Assembly: GCA_050945755.1 (NCBI GenBank)
Contig: JBMNTN010000004.1
Location: forward strand, 1-64,000
From: JAQVXR01 sp050945755
GTDB taxonomy: Bacteria; Bacillota; Dehalobacteriia; Dehalobacteriales; Dehalobacteriaceae
Length of the DNA stretch: 64,000 nucleotides
Direction: 5' to 3'
The position numbers and the translations under genes were made by a program. This document shows positions 8,387-17,732 of this stretch, one piece after another; the first letter of the stretch is position 1, and each line of letters starts with the position of its first letter. Under the pieces are notes generated by a model. That model ran no database searches and had not been told where the DNA came from. It worked only from the letters and a program-made list of their open reading frames with translations.

Positions 8387-9961
8387 TTGTCTGTTAAACA
8401 GGTAAGTTCCAATGCGGAAGTTGATGAACGGCTGGCAGCTTTAATGACAAATTCCAATGCTATCAGGGCAATTGCTACTGCGGTGGAAGGAACCATTGGT
8501 CCCAAGGGTCTCGATACCATGCTGGTGGATAAATTTGGTAATGTTGTTATTACTAATGCTGGCGTAACAATACTTGATTTAATGGAAGTAAACCATCCGG
8601 CCGCTAAGATGCTAATTAATGTGGCCAAAGCTCAGCAGGATGAGATTGGTGACGGGACAACTACGGCGACGCTTATGGCAGGAAGCCTTGTGGCATCCGG
8701 TGTAGAACAGGTTGTGAAAGGGGTCCCGGTGGCTAGGATAATTGAGGGTATGAGGATCGGAATAAAAACGGCCGTATCTTTATTTAAGAGCAATAGAAAA
8801 GTAATCACTGATATATCCGATCCGCTGTTGAGGCAGGTAGCCTTAATTGCCGGACGGGAGCATGAAGATATTGCCGATCTGGTTGTTGAGGCTGCGATGT
8901 TGATTGGCCGGGAAAAATTATTGGATCAGAGTTTTAAGCTCGGCAAAACTATATCCGCCACAGTTGGGGCGGAAAATAGAGTTTTCCTGGGTACTATTGT
9001 CAGCAAGGAACGCTTGAGCCGGCAGATGCCGCAAAAGGTGGAGGGTGCGCGTATTCTGGTGATTGATGATGCTTTGGAACCGGAGGGGATTGAAGACGAA
9101 GCGCTGGCTAGTGAAGCAGGTTTTGCCAGATACTTAGAACTAAGACAAGAATTTGAAGATAATGTCCGGAAGATTATTTCCCTGGGAATAAATGTGGTTT
9201 TAGTGGATAGGGGAATTGACGACTTGGCCGAGGAGATGCTTACCGACGCCGGAATTTTAGCGGTAGAGCGGGTAGCCGGCAAGGAACTGCGCAAGGTGGC
9301 TGAACATACCGGTGCTCGTTTTATAAAACGGACCGGCCTGAAGAAGGAAATAAGTGAGCTTGCAAAATATACAGGAACAGCACAGGTTGTTTATGAAGAC
9401 GAGAAGCTGGAGCAGATCTTGATCCTTCAGGGCGGGGGCAAACCTATGGCTACGATTCAGGTTGGAGCTGCCACAGAAGAGGTCGTGGGTGAAAGAGAAA
9501 GGATAGCCAAGGATGCTGCTGCTTCAGTTCAAGCTGCGGTAAAGGGGGGAGTCCTTCCCGGGGGCGGTGCTGTTGAATTAGCTGCAGCCCAGGAAGTTGA
9601 GCATGTCCGGCGGCAGGTCGGGGGTATGGCTGCTTACGGTGTGGACTGTGTAGTTGAAGCATTAAAAAAACCTTTTATGCAAATTGTCCTGAATGCGGGT
9701 TTTAATCCACTTGAGAAATTAGGTGACGTTTTGGCAGCCCAGTCGGAGGAAAGAAATTCTACTTTAGCCGTTGATTGCGATAACGGGGCGATTAGGGATA
9801 TGTATGAATTAGGAGTTGTTGATCCGGCACCGGTTAAAATATATGCCTTACAGGCTGCCGGAGAGGTGGCGGAAGCAATAATGCGCATCGGCACAATTAT
9901 CAAAATGAAAGTAGAAAAAGACGAGGAAGCAAAGCAGGGACATGAGGATTACCGGGGTTGA
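8387..9961 (+). CDS. Group III (thermosome/CCT-like) chaperonin
   Basis: A 524-residue chaperonin of the archaeal/eukaryotic TCP-1 type, not GroEL. It has the nucleotide-binding motifs TIGPKGLDTMLVD (residues 36-48) and GDGTT (88-92), and a C-terminal equatorial GGGAVELA motif. It lacks the GroEL GGM-rich tail. Such bacterial genes were described as group III chaperonins in Carboxydothermus and relatives, also within the dnaK operon. Group III/II folding chambers close with built-in lids and need no GroES. The start is TTG after GAGGTG. It sits 36 bases after hrcA and should be controlled by CIRCE. Confidence 0.9.
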   Translation: MSVKQVSSNAEVDERLAALMTNSNAIRAIATAVEGTIGPKGLDTMLVDKFGNVVITNAGVTILDLMEVNHPAAKMLINVAKAQQDEIGDGTTTATLMAGSLVASGVEQVVKGVPVARIIEGMRIGIKTAVSLFKSNRKVITDISDPLLRQVALIAGREHEDIADLVVEAAMLIGREKLLDQSFKLGKTISATVGAENRVFLGTIVSKERLSRQMPQKVEGARILVIDDALEPEGIEDEALASEAGFARYLELRQEFEDNVRKIISLGINVVLVDRGIDDLAEEMLTDAGILAVERVAGKELRKVAEHTGARFIKRTGLKKEISELAKYTGTAQVVYEDEKLEQILILQGGGKPMATIQVGAATEEVVGERERIAKDAAASVQAAVKGGVLPGGGAVELAAAQEVEHVRRQVGGMAAYGVDCVVEALKKPFMQIVLNAGFNPLEKLGDVLAAQSEERNSTLAVDCDNGAIRDMYELGVVDPAPVKIYALQAAGEVAEAIMRIGTIIKMKVEKDEEAKQGHEDYRG

Positions 9962-10044
9962 CAAAGAAGATAATTAGAAAATTAAGGATAACAGCAAGAA
10001 CTTTACGGTAACAAATAATTCCGGAAAGGTATGGTGAATCTCAG

Positions 10045-10641
10045 ATGGTTGAGGTCGATAAGGAAATAAGGAAAGAGAAAGACACTGTCCAAAAGGATGT
10101 GCCAGTTTCTCCTGAAGAGGTCAAGACCGATACCGGCGAAGGACCGGAACAGGGCGACAACAGGGAAGAGACTATATGTATCCAGGATTTGCAATTGCAG
10201 GTGGATAAGATTAAGGCCGAAAATGATGATCTGATTAATTCACTGCAAAGATTGCAGGCTGATTTTGAAAATTTCCGTCGGCGCACGCGCCTGGAAAAAG
10301 AAGAACTGGTGAAATATGCGGTAGAAGGGTTAGTATGCTCCCTCCTTCCGGTCGTGGACAATTTTGAAAGGGCTTTGGCTTCGGCAGATAACGGAGGTGA
10401 GACGAAGGATTTCATGCAAGGCATGGAAATGATTTTCCGACAGTTGATTCAGGTGTTAACACAAGAAGGGTTAGCTCCCGTGCAAGCTGTGGGAAACCCG
10501 TTTGACCCTAACTTTCATGAGGCTGTAATGCAGGTGGAACAAGAAAACACCGAGTCAAATATTGTTATTGAAGAAATCAAAAAGGGATATACTTTGAAAG
10601 GCAAACTGATTCGTCCCAGCATGGTAAAAGTAGCTAAATAA
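10045..10641 (+). CDS. grpE: Nucleotide exchange factor GrpE
   Basis: GrpE releases ADP from DnaK. The 198-residue protein has an acidic, poorly conserved N-terminus, a long coiled coil (about residues 50-110) containing LQADFENFRRRT, and a C-terminal beta domain with GNPFDPNFHEAV. The length is typical. The ribosome-binding site is weak (GGAAAGG about 15 bases upstream), so the start is less sure than the identity. It is read from the CIRCE promoter with the two genes before it. Confidence 0.96.
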   Translation: MVEVDKEIRKEKDTVQKDVPVSPEEVKTDTGEGPEQGDNREETICIQDLQLQVDKIKAENDDLINSLQRLQADFENFRRRTRLEKEELVKYAVEGLVCSLLPVVDNFERALASADNGGETKDFMQGMEMIFRQLIQVLTQEGLAPVQAVGNPFDPNFHEAVMQVEQENTESNIVIEEIKKGYTLKGKLIRPSMVKVAK

Positions 10642-10659
10642 CCAGGTGTGTTGATTTGA

Positions 10660-10687
10660 TTGACACAATTTTTGGTTAATATATAAA
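10660..10687 (+). promoter_or_regulatory. Internal sigma-A promoter before dnaK
   Basis: TTGACA (10660-10665) and TATAAA (10682-10687) are separated by 16 bases in the 90-base grpE-dnaK gap. No CIRCE accompanies it, so it could give dnaK-dnaJ a constitutive basal level. Confidence 0.65.
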
Positions 10688-10731
10688 AGGAATAATACTA
10701 TTTAGTCTTTTTGCCGAAGGAGGTACTTATA

Positions 10732-12573
10732 ATGGGTAAAGTAATTGGGATTGATCTGGGAACAACTAATTCCTGTGTTGCTGTGATGGAAGGCGGTGAA
10801 GCGGTTGTTATCCCTAATGCGGAGGGGGGACGCACTACTCCCTCGGTAGTGGCATTTTCAAATACCGGTGAAAGGCTGGTTGGTCAAGTAGCCAAACGTC
10901 AGGCCATTACCAATCCTGATCGTACAGTCATGTCCATTAAGCGACAGATGGGGAAAAAATATGATACAAAGATTGGAGAAAAAAATTATTCTCCCCAAGA
11001 AATTTCCGCATTTGTTTTACAAAAGTTAAAAACAGATGCAGAAGCATATTTAGGGGAAAAGGTGAATCAAGCAGTAATCACAGTACCTGCCTATTTTTCT
11101 GACAGTCAGCGCCAGGCAACCAAAGATGCTGGAAAAATTGCCGGACTGGAAGTACTAAGGATTATTAATGAGCCGACAGCAGCTGCTTTAGCGTACGGTT
11201 TGGAAAAAGGTGAAGACCAGACTGTATTAGTTTTTGACTTAGGCGGCGGGACATTTGACGTTTCCATTTTGGAATTAGGAGACGGAGTTTTCGAGGTAAA
11301 GGCCACCAGCGGGAATAATTTCCTGGGTGGAGATGATTTTGACCAAAAAATTATTGACTGGCTGGTTGCCGAGTTTAAAAAGGCTGAAGGAATCGACTTA
11401 ACGAAAGATAAAATGGCTGTACAGCGGTTGAAGGAAGCTGCGGAAAAGGCAAAACACGAACTTTCCGGCGTTCTTACGACCAATATTAACCTGCCTTTTA
11501 TTACTGCCACGGCGGAAGGACCGAAGCATTTAGATCTGACACTGACCAGAGCAAAATTTGATGAATTAACTGCTGATCTAGTGGAGAGAACTATGGGGCC
11601 GACTCGACAGGCGCTTTCTGATGCCGGGTTGAAGCCAGGGGATATTGACAAAGTTCTTTTGGTGGGTGGTTCTATCCGGATTCCCGCTGTACAGAATGCG
11701 ATTAAAAATCTCCTGGGAAAAGACCCGCATAAAGGAATTAACCCGGATGAATGTGTGGCTCTTGGTGCAGCAATTCAAGCCGGTGTATTGGCGGGAGAGG
11801 TAAAAGATGTTCTGCTTCTTGACGTGACCCCCCTCTCTTTGGGAATCGAAACATTAGGCGGTGTTTTCACGAGGTTGATCGACCGTAATACCACTATTCC
11901 CACAAGCAAAAGCCAAGTTTTCTCTACAGCTGCCGATAACCAGACTTCTGTGGAGATCCATGTATTGCAGGGAGAACGGCCAATGGCGGCGAACAATAAG
12001 ACGCTGGGACGTTTTACCTTAACGGGAATTCCGCCGGCACCTCGGGGCATTCCCCAGATTGAAGTCAAATTTGATATCGATGCCAACGGGATCGTGCATG
12101 TTAATGCAAAAGATTTAGGTACCGGACGGCAGCAGGATATTACCATTACAGCGTCCAGTGGGCTTAGCGATCAGGAAATAGACCGTATGATGAAAGATGC
12201 AGAAAAATATCAGGCAGAAGATGAAAAACGCAAAGAATCAGTGGAAGTAAGGAATCAAGCTGATGCCATGGTTTACCAGGTGGAAAAGACGCTAAAAGAC
12301 TTGGGTGACAAGGTATTGGATGCTGAAAAGGCGGAGATTGAAAGGGCTAAGGATGCGTTGAAAGATGCTTTAACCAGGGATAACATTGACGAGATAAAAA
12401 GCAAATCGGAGGAACTTTCCCAGGCACTTCATAAGGTTAGCGAACGTATATATAAGCAGGCAGGTCCGCAAGGGGCAGCTCAGGGTGAGGCCGGACCAAA
12501 TGCCGGTCAATCCCAACCAAATGATGATGTAGTTGATGCAGATTATGAAGTAATGGATGACGACAAAAAATAA
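10732..12573 (+). CDS. dnaK: Chaperone DnaK (Hsp70)
   Basis: A 613-residue Hsp70. The N-terminal ATPase begins [15 protein letters not shown]; phosphate-binding [10 protein letters not shown] lies near residue 170. The interdomain linker [12 protein letters not shown] precedes the substrate-binding domain, and an acidic tail ends in EVMDDDKK. The deletion typical of Gram-positive DnaK in the first lobe is consistent with its length. The ATG at 10732 is chosen because AAGGAGG lies ten bases upstream; an in-frame codon 21 bases earlier is unsupported. Confidence 0.98.
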   Translation: MGKVIGIDLGTTNSCVAVMEGGEAVVIPNAEGGRTTPSVVAFSNTGERLVGQVAKRQAITNPDRTVMSIKRQMGKKYDTKIGEKNYSPQEISAFVLQKLKTDAEAYLGEKVNQAVITVPAYFSDSQRQATKDAGKIAGLEVLRIINEPTAAALAYGLEKGEDQTVLVFDLGGGTFDVSILELGDGVFEVKATSGNNFLGGDDFDQKIIDWLVAEFKKAEGIDLTKDKMAVQRLKEAAEKAKHELSGVLTTNINLPFITATAEGPKHLDLTLTRAKFDELTADLVERTMGPTRQALSDAGLKPGDIDKVLLVGGSIRIPAVQNAIKNLLGKDPHKGINPDECVALGAAIQAGVLAGEVKDVLLLDVTPLSLGIETLGGVFTRLIDRNTTIPTSKSQVFSTAADNQTSVEIHVLQGERPMAANNKTLGRFTLTGIPPAPRGIPQIEVKFDIDANGIVHVNAKDLGTGRQQDITITASSGLSDQEIDRMMKDAEKYQAEDEKRKESVEVRNQADAMVYQVEKTLKDLGDKVLDAEKAEIERAKDALKDALTRDNIDEIKSKSEELSQALHKVSERIYKQAGPQGAAQGEAGPNAGQSQPNDDVVDADYEVMDDDKK

Positions 12574-12597
12574 ACCGCCCCCGAGGAAGGTGGTTAA

Positions 12598-13734
12598 ATG
12601 AGCAAACGTGATTATTACGAGGTTTTGGGTGTTTCCCGTACTGCCTCGGAAGATGAAATCAAAAAAGCATATAAAAAGTTGGCAAAAAAATATCATCCGG
12701 ATTTAAATCCGGATAGCAAAACGGCAGAGGAAAAATTCAAGGAAGTTAACGAAGCATATGAGGTGTTAAGCAATCCGGACAAGCGAGCCGGTTACGACCA
12801 ATTTGGCCATGCCGGAGCCAACGGTACCGGCGGTTTTGACTTTGGCGGCGGTTTCGGAGGTGCTGATTTTGGCGGTTTTGGTGACATCTTCGATATGTTT
12901 TTTGGTGGAACCCATGGCGGCGCTGGTCAGCGCCGCGGTCCTCAGCGGGGTGCGGATCTTAGAGTAGATCTGACCATTACATTTGAGGAAGCAGCCTTTG
13001 GCGTGGAAAAGGATGTGGAAATTCCCCGCCTGGAAAATTGTGATGTTTGTGGTGGGTCTGGTGCTGAACCGGGTACTCAACCACAAACATGTCCGGTGTG
13101 CCGCGGCAGCGGAAAGGTCAGATCAGCCCAGGCTACTCCCTTTGGCCAGTTCCAAACGGTAAAAACATGCCATCGCTGCCGGGGGACGGGTACGATTATT
13201 GAAAATATTTGCAAACACTGTGCTGGAAGCGGAAAAGTTCGTAAGGTCAGGAAAATCCATGTAAAAATTCCAGCAGGAGTGGATTCCGGTTCGCGTTTGC
13301 GTGTCGCCAACGAAGGTGAAGCTGGTGAATTAGGTGGGCCGCCGGGAGATCTTTACGTCTATCTTAGCGTCAGACCTCATAAAGTATTTAAACGTGAAAA
13401 TGATGATGTTTATTGCGAATTTCCCATTTCATTTGTCCAGGCGGCACTGGGCTTTGAAGCGGAGGTTCCCACCCTGGACGGCAAAGTCAAATTAAATATT
13501 CCGGAAGGAACCCAAACCGGAACTTCTTTCCGGCTTAGGGGCCGGGGCATTCCTAAACTTAGGGGTTATGGCCGGGGTGATCATTTTGTCAAAGTGAAAG
13601 TGATAACGCCAACCAAACTAAATGATGAACAGAAAAAGCTTTTGCGTGAATTAGATGCATCTTTATCTGATAATCAGCAAACGGAAAAGGCAAAGGGTTT
13701 CTTTAACAAGGTGAAAGACGCATTTATGGGATAA
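12598..13734 (+). CDS. dnaJ: Co-chaperone DnaJ (Hsp40)
   Basis: A 378-residue type I DnaJ that stimulates DnaK ATPase and delivers substrates. The J domain holds HPD at residues 33-35, followed by a Gly/Phe-rich stretch (about 75-115). Four CxxCxGxG-type repeats (about 143-210) bind two zinc ions, and C-terminal substrate domains follow. One repeat, CKHCAGSGK, has the usual variant form. The ATG follows GAGGAAGG, 24 bases after dnaK, and a terminator lies after the stop. Confidence 0.97.
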   Translation: MSKRDYYEVLGVSRTASEDEIKKAYKKLAKKYHPDLNPDSKTAEEKFKEVNEAYEVLSNPDKRAGYDQFGHAGANGTGGFDFGGGFGGADFGGFGDIFDMFFGGTHGGAGQRRGPQRGADLRVDLTITFEEAAFGVEKDVEIPRLENCDVCGGSGAEPGTQPQTCPVCRGSGKVRSAQATPFGQFQTVKTCHRCRGTGTIIENICKHCAGSGKVRKVRKIHVKIPAGVDSGSRLRVANEGEAGELGGPPGDLYVYLSVRPHKVFKRENDDVYCEFPISFVQAALGFEAEVPTLDGKVKLNIPEGTQTGTSFRLRGRGIPKLRGYGRGDHFVKVKVITPTKLNDEQKKLLRELDASLSDNQQTEKAKGFFNKVKDAFMG

Positions 13735-13756
13735 GATTATTTAACGTACAGGGTAA

Positions 13757-13786
13757 GGGCCTGGGTATAATTCTCAACCCAGGCCC
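13757..13786 (+). terminator. Hairpin terminator after dnaJ
   Basis: GGGCCTGGGT pairs perfectly with ACCCAGGCCC over a ten-base loop. The following TCTCATCTCG is a poor T tract, so termination may be partial. Confidence 0.6.
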
Positions 13787-13842
13787 TCTCATCTCGTACT
13801 CAACTTAGGGTTTGGCCAAAATTACTGAAAGAGGTGCTAATT

Positions 13843-14775
13843 TTGAATTATTTGGAAGTGACAGTAAAAACCACCGAGGAAATTTATGAATCAGTGGCCA
13901 ACCTTTTTTGGGAATCAGGCGCCGGCGGAGTGGTGATTGAAGATCCCCGGGTGATCCTTACCCATATTGCGGAAGATAATTGGGATGCTTGGGAATTTCC
14001 GGAGGAGCTTTTGGAGCAAGAAGGAATTGTCATTAAAGGATACCTTCCTTTGGATGCTTCCCTCGTGGAAACAGTGGGAAAATTAAAAGAAAGAATTGAG
14101 GGTCTTAAAAAGCATTTTCCGGAAGGCCGGATTGAAATTACTGAAACGGAAGTAGCGGGGGAAAACTGGGCTACTTCCTGGAAAGCTTTTTATCAAGTAG
14201 AAAAAGTGGGAACAAAGGTTGTAATTAAGCCTTCCTGGGAAGAATATAATCGTAATCCTGAAGATGTAGTAGTAGAACTGGATCCTGGTATGGCCTTTGG
14301 GACAGGGACTCATCCCACAACGGTTATGTGTATTGGTGCTTTGGAAAAAAATGTCTTTTCCGGCTGTCGGGTACTTGATGTGGGAACGGGTTCCGGAGTG
14401 TTAGCTATTACGGCAGCAAAACTGGGGGCAGGCCAAGTTGTGGCGGTGGATCAGGATCCCGTGAGCATTGATGCTGCCCGGCAAAACGTACTGCTTAATA
14501 ATGTGGGAGATCGGGTAACGGTGCAGCAAGGGGACTTAGCTTCTAGTATCAAAGAAAAAGCAGACATCGTTATTGCCAACATAATTGCTGACGTGATCAT
14601 TAAACTGGCTCCTCAGGCTGCGGCTCTAACCGAACCATCAGCTGTTTTTATTTCTTCCGGAATCATTAAAGATCGGCTGTCTGAGGTGTTAGAAGCATTA
14701 AAGGCTAACTCCTTTCAGGTGGAAAATACTATTTATGAAGGTGAATGGGTGGCAATTATCGCCCGTCGGGTTTAG
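13843..14775 (+). CDS. prmA: Ribosomal protein L11 methyltransferase PrmA
   Basis: PrmA trimethylates ribosomal protein L11 using S-adenosylmethionine. The 310-residue protein has the N-terminal substrate domain and a C-terminal Rossmann methyltransferase with motif I VLDVGTGSGVLAI (about residues 175-187), and the family motif DPGMAFGTGTHPTT before it. TTG at 13843 is chosen since AGAGGTG is spaced correctly and the family starts here; a GTG nine bases upstream overlaps that site. It follows dnaJ as in Bacillus and is four bases from rsmE. Confidence 0.94.
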   Translation: MNYLEVTVKTTEEIYESVANLFWESGAGGVVIEDPRVILTHIAEDNWDAWEFPEELLEQEGIVIKGYLPLDASLVETVGKLKERIEGLKKHFPEGRIEITETEVAGENWATSWKAFYQVEKVGTKVVIKPSWEEYNRNPEDVVVELDPGMAFGTGTHPTTVMCIGALEKNVFSGCRVLDVGTGSGVLAITAAKLGAGQVVAVDQDPVSIDAARQNVLLNNVGDRVTVQQGDLASSIKEKADIVIANIIADVIIKLAPQAAALTEPSAVFISSGIIKDRLSEVLEALKANSFQVENTIYEGEWVAIIARRV

Positions 14776-14778
14776 CTT

Positions 14779-15534
14779 ATGGCCAGATTTTTTGTAGAGC
14801 CTAGTCAGGTCAATAATGGGATAATCACTATTTTGGGAACAGACGTCCACCACATCAGCAAAGTTTTAAGGTTAAAAGAGGGCGATTTAGTAGAAGCAGC
14901 AGACAGTACAGGAAATGTTTACCGGACAGAACTGCAGTCGGTGCACGTCAACTCGGTTGAGTTAAAAATTCTGTCGACCATTTTGTCTCCAAGTGAACCG
15001 GAAGTGGAAGTATACCTGTTACAGGGTTTACCTAAAGGAGAAAAGATTGATTTTATTATTCAAAAATGTACGGAAATAGGTGTGAAAAAAATAATACCTA
15101 TTACCACTGAGCGTAGTATTATCAAGTTGACCCCAGAAAAGGGGGAAAAACGCTTGAAACGGTGGCAGCGGATTGCAACTGAAGCGGCAAAGCAATCAGG
15201 CAGAGGGTCTGTTCCTGAGGTTTACCCGGTGACGGAAATGGGACAAGCACTTGCCATGCTTCCCCCAGATACGGTTATTATCATGCCTTGGGAAGGAGAA
15301 CAGGTGGTAAGCATCAAAGAGGTGTTGACTACTCTCAAACCGGAAGGAACCTTTGCCCTGGTGATCGGTCCGGAAGGAGGATTTGCCAGAGAGGAAGTAG
15401 CATTAGCTCAAAAGGCCGGCGCCCAGGTTGTTTCCTTGGGGCCGCGGATCCTGCGTACGGAAACAGCGGGAATGGTAGCATTAGCGTTAGTCTTATACGA
15501 ACTAGGTGACCTGGGAGGTTGTCAGATTGGGTAG
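14779..15534 (+). CDS. rsmE: 16S rRNA m3U1498 methyltransferase RsmE
   Basis: A 251-residue SPOUT-class methyltransferase that modifies U1498 of 16S rRNA. It has an N-terminal PUA-like domain starting MARFFVEP and the C-terminal knotted SAM site with IGPEGGF and LGPRILRTETA (about residues 195-232), both RsmE signatures. It starts three bases after the prmA stop, so it is likely coupled to it, and its end overlaps mtaB by eight bases. Confidence 0.95.
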   Translation: MARFFVEPSQVNNGIITILGTDVHHISKVLRLKEGDLVEAADSTGNVYRTELQSVHVNSVELKILSTILSPSEPEVEVYLLQGLPKGEKIDFIIQKCTEIGVKKIIPITTERSIIKLTPEKGEKRLKRWQRIATEAAKQSGRGSVPEVYPVTEMGQALAMLPPDTVIIMPWEGEQVVSIKEVLTTLKPEGTFALVIGPEGGFAREEVALAQKAGAQVVSLGPRILRTETAGMVALALVLYELGDLGGCQIG

Positions 15535-16843
15535 TCCAAAAGTGGCTGTTTATACATTAGGCTGTAAGGTAAATCAAAGCGAAACGGAAGCTATGGCCAG
15601 CCTTTTTAAGCAGTCCGGGTACGAAGAGGTAGACTTTGACCAGGTGGCTGATGTTTACATTATTAATACTTGCTCTGTAACCCACTTGGCAGATCGCAAG
15701 TCCCGCCAGATGATTAGACGAGCTATTAAAAACAATCCTCATGCGATGGTTGCCGTGACAGGTTGTTATGCCCAGACAGCGCCCGGGGAGGTGTTAAACA
15801 TTCCCGGGGTAGATTTAGTCGTTGGTACGTCCGAACGAAATAGGATTGTCGATTTGGTGAATGAGGCAAGAATGGCGGAAACTCCAGTAAATGCCGTAAA
15901 AGATATTATGGGGATGTCGGATTTTGAGGAAATTGCCGGGGAGGAACCGGAACATCACCGGGTTCGTGCCTATTTAAAGATTCAAGAAGGGTGTAACCGG
16001 TACTGCTCTTATTGTATCATCCCGTATGCCAGAGGTCCGATTCGCAGCAGGCCGATGGAGAATGTTATCCATGCTGTTCAAAGACTGGTGGAAATGGGTT
16101 ATAAAGAAATTGTTTTGACCGGCATTCATACCGGCGCCTACGGAGCGGAGACAGGCAATGTGGATTTAGCGATGCTGATTAGGCGGCTCCTGGAGGTTGA
16201 AGATTTGAAACGATTACGCATCAGTTCTATTGATCCCAACGAGGTAAATGAAGAACTGTTGGATTTAATGGCCGGATCTCAAGTGCTTTGTAGGCACCTG
16301 CACATTCCCCTGCAGAGTGGTGATGACCGGGTGTTGAAGAGAATGAATCGGGTTTACACCACTAGTGATTATAAAAAGCTAGTTGAAGAAATTAGAATGA
16401 GGATTCCGGGAATTGCTATTACCACCGATATTATGGTCGGCTTCCCTGGTGAGACAGCAGATGAATTTTTGCATACTTTAGCATTTACCCAAGAGATTGG
16501 TTTCAGTGCTCTGCATGTTTTTAAATATTCTCCACGTCGTGGTACTCCGGCGGCAGATTTCTCCAATCAGGTGTCTTGGAAAACTAAAGAGGAGCGGAGC
16601 AAGGAATTAATTTCATTGGGAAGAAGGTTATCAGAAAAATATGCCGAAACAAATATAGGAAAGGTTTATAACGTATTGGTAGAACAAGATACGAGAATTA
16701 AAGATGCACTTTTTTGGGAAGGTCATACAGATAATTATTTAAAAGTGGTTTTTCCCTGTGCGGAGGATGATCGTAGAGGGTTTTTTGTCAAAGTATTGTT
16801 AGAAAGATACTCAGACGGTGTTGTCTATGGACGACCTGTTTAG
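15527..16843 (+). CDS. mtaB: tRNA (t6A37) methylthiotransferase MtaB
   Basis: MtaB converts t6A37 to ms2t6A37 in ANN-decoding tRNAs. The 438-residue protein has the N-terminal UPF0004 domain with three cluster-binding Cys (within YTLGCKVNQ, NTCSV and TGCYAQ), the radical SAM motif CNRYCSYC near residue 155, and a C-terminal TRAM domain. The TTG at 15527 is chosen, with GGGAGG eight bases before it; this start overlaps the end of rsmE. Confidence 0.94.
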   Translation: MGSPKVAVYTLGCKVNQSETEAMASLFKQSGYEEVDFDQVADVYIINTCSVTHLADRKSRQMIRRAIKNNPHAMVAVTGCYAQTAPGEVLNIPGVDLVVGTSERNRIVDLVNEARMAETPVNAVKDIMGMSDFEEIAGEEPEHHRVRAYLKIQEGCNRYCSYCIIPYARGPIRSRPMENVIHAVQRLVEMGYKEIVLTGIHTGAYGAETGNVDLAMLIRRLLEVEDLKRLRISSIDPNEVNEELLDLMAGSQVLCRHLHIPLQSGDDRVLKRMNRVYTTSDYKKLVEEIRMRIPGIAITTDIMVGFPGETADEFLHTLAFTQEIGFSALHVFKYSPRRGTPAADFSNQVSWKTKEERSKELISLGRRLSEKYAETNIGKVYNVLVEQDTRIKDALFWEGHTDNYLKVVFPCAEDDRRGFFVKVLLERYSDGVVYGRPV

Positions 16844-16939
16844 AGAGATTAATAATTTATAGATTAATTTTAAGAGACTGATTTGCTTAGGCCTTTTGGC
16901 CAAGGTGGCCGGTTTTTCTGTTTCAAAGGGGGTGAAATG

Positions 16940-17281
16940 ATGTCTGATTGTATTTTTTGTAAAATGGTTAAAAAGGAAATTCCGGTACAAGCAGTTTATG
17001 AAGACGATGAAATTCTTGCGTTTAAAGATATCAATCCGCTAGCACCTGTGCATATTATTCTTATCCCCAAGAAGCATATCACAGACGCTACACAGCTTAA
17101 ATCTGAGGATGCTGGGGTAATTGGCAGGATTATTTTGGCTGCTGTGCAGATTGCCAAAGAGTTAGGACTTGAAGAGAACGGCTTTAGGTTGGTAAACAAC
17201 TGTAAAACTGATGGTGGCCAGGAAGTATTCCACATACATTTTCATCTGATAGGCGGGCATAAACTAGGCCTATTTGTCTGA
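16940..17281 (+). CDS. hinT: HIT family protein (HinT-like purine nucleoside phosphoramidase)
   Basis: A 113-residue HIT hydrolase. The active-site triad HIHFHLIGG lies near the C-terminus, and the N-terminal CIFCKM is a zinc-binding pair found in many HinT proteins. Members hydrolyse AMP-lysine or other adenosine phosphoramidates. Two adjacent ATG codons (16937, 16940) follow GGGGGTGAA; the second has the better spacing. Position between mtaB and rpsU is typical of Firmicutes. Confidence 0.93.
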   Translation: MSDCIFCKMVKKEIPVQAVYEDDEILAFKDINPLAPVHIILIPKKHITDATQLKSEDAGVIGRIILAAVQIAKELGLEENGFRLVNNCKTDGGQEVFHIHFHLIGGHKLGLFV

Positions 17282-17285
17282 TAAG

Positions 17286-17314
17286 TTGACTGTAGATGAA
17301 TTTTCCTGTATAAT
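17286..17314 (+). promoter_or_regulatory. Strong sigma-A promoter of rpsU
   Basis: TTGACT (17286-17291) and TATAAT (17309-17314) are 17 bases apart. The distance to rpsU leaves a leader of about 85 bases in which no obvious structure was found. Confidence 0.9.
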
Positions 17315-17404
17315 ATAAGTCGTGTATTTTTCAATATTCATTGCACTAAATGTCCCAACATATTCACAGCATCATGGATAGTAGCGGAGGGAGGGAGAAC
17401 AAGG

Positions 17405-17581
17405 TTGAGTGAAATTCGGGTTGGAAAAAATGAAACACTGGACAGCGCGCTGCGCCGTTTTAAACGTACTTGTCAGAAATCAGGCGTTTTAGCGGAAATT
17501 AGAAAACGCGAACATTATGAAAAGCCCAGTGTAAAGAAAAAGAAAAAGTCTGAAGCAGCTAGAAAGCGCAAGTGGCACTAA
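17405..17581 (+). CDS. rpsU: 30S ribosomal protein S21
   Basis: A 58-residue basic protein reading [13 protein letters not shown] at its start and ending in a Lys/Arg-rich tail (RKRKWH). This is S21, a small late-assembling 30S protein involved in initiation. The start is TTG behind a GGAGGGAGGGAG ribosome-binding site. It has its own promoter and terminator. Bacillus has yqeY next; here yqeY is absent and nfeD follows directly. Confidence 0.96.
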   Translation: MSEIRVGKNETLDSALRRFKRTCQKSGVLAEIRKREHYEKPSVKKKKKSEAARKRKWH

Positions 17582-17608
17582 ACCCTCCAGCTCTTTTGAA
17601 GAACAAAG

Positions 17609-17641
17609 AGTCCGGTATTCCATTGAATGCCGGACTTTTAT
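17609..17641 (+). terminator. Terminator after rpsU
   Basis: A 12-bp stem (17609-17620 with 17625-17636), one G-T wobble, CATT loop, then TTTTATATT. Confidence 0.9.
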
Positions 17642-17732
17642 ATTAAATTATTCTTAATAATGCTGTAATTAAAGCAAAATCTTGGTATAATATAGCACAA
17701 GTTAAGAGACTATGTGATTAGGCGGTGACTGT

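Noticed and set aside
11106..11651. 181-codon open frame on the - strand
   Set aside because: It lies wholly inside dnaK, antisense, with no ribosome-binding site; it is a shadow of a strongly biased coding sequence.
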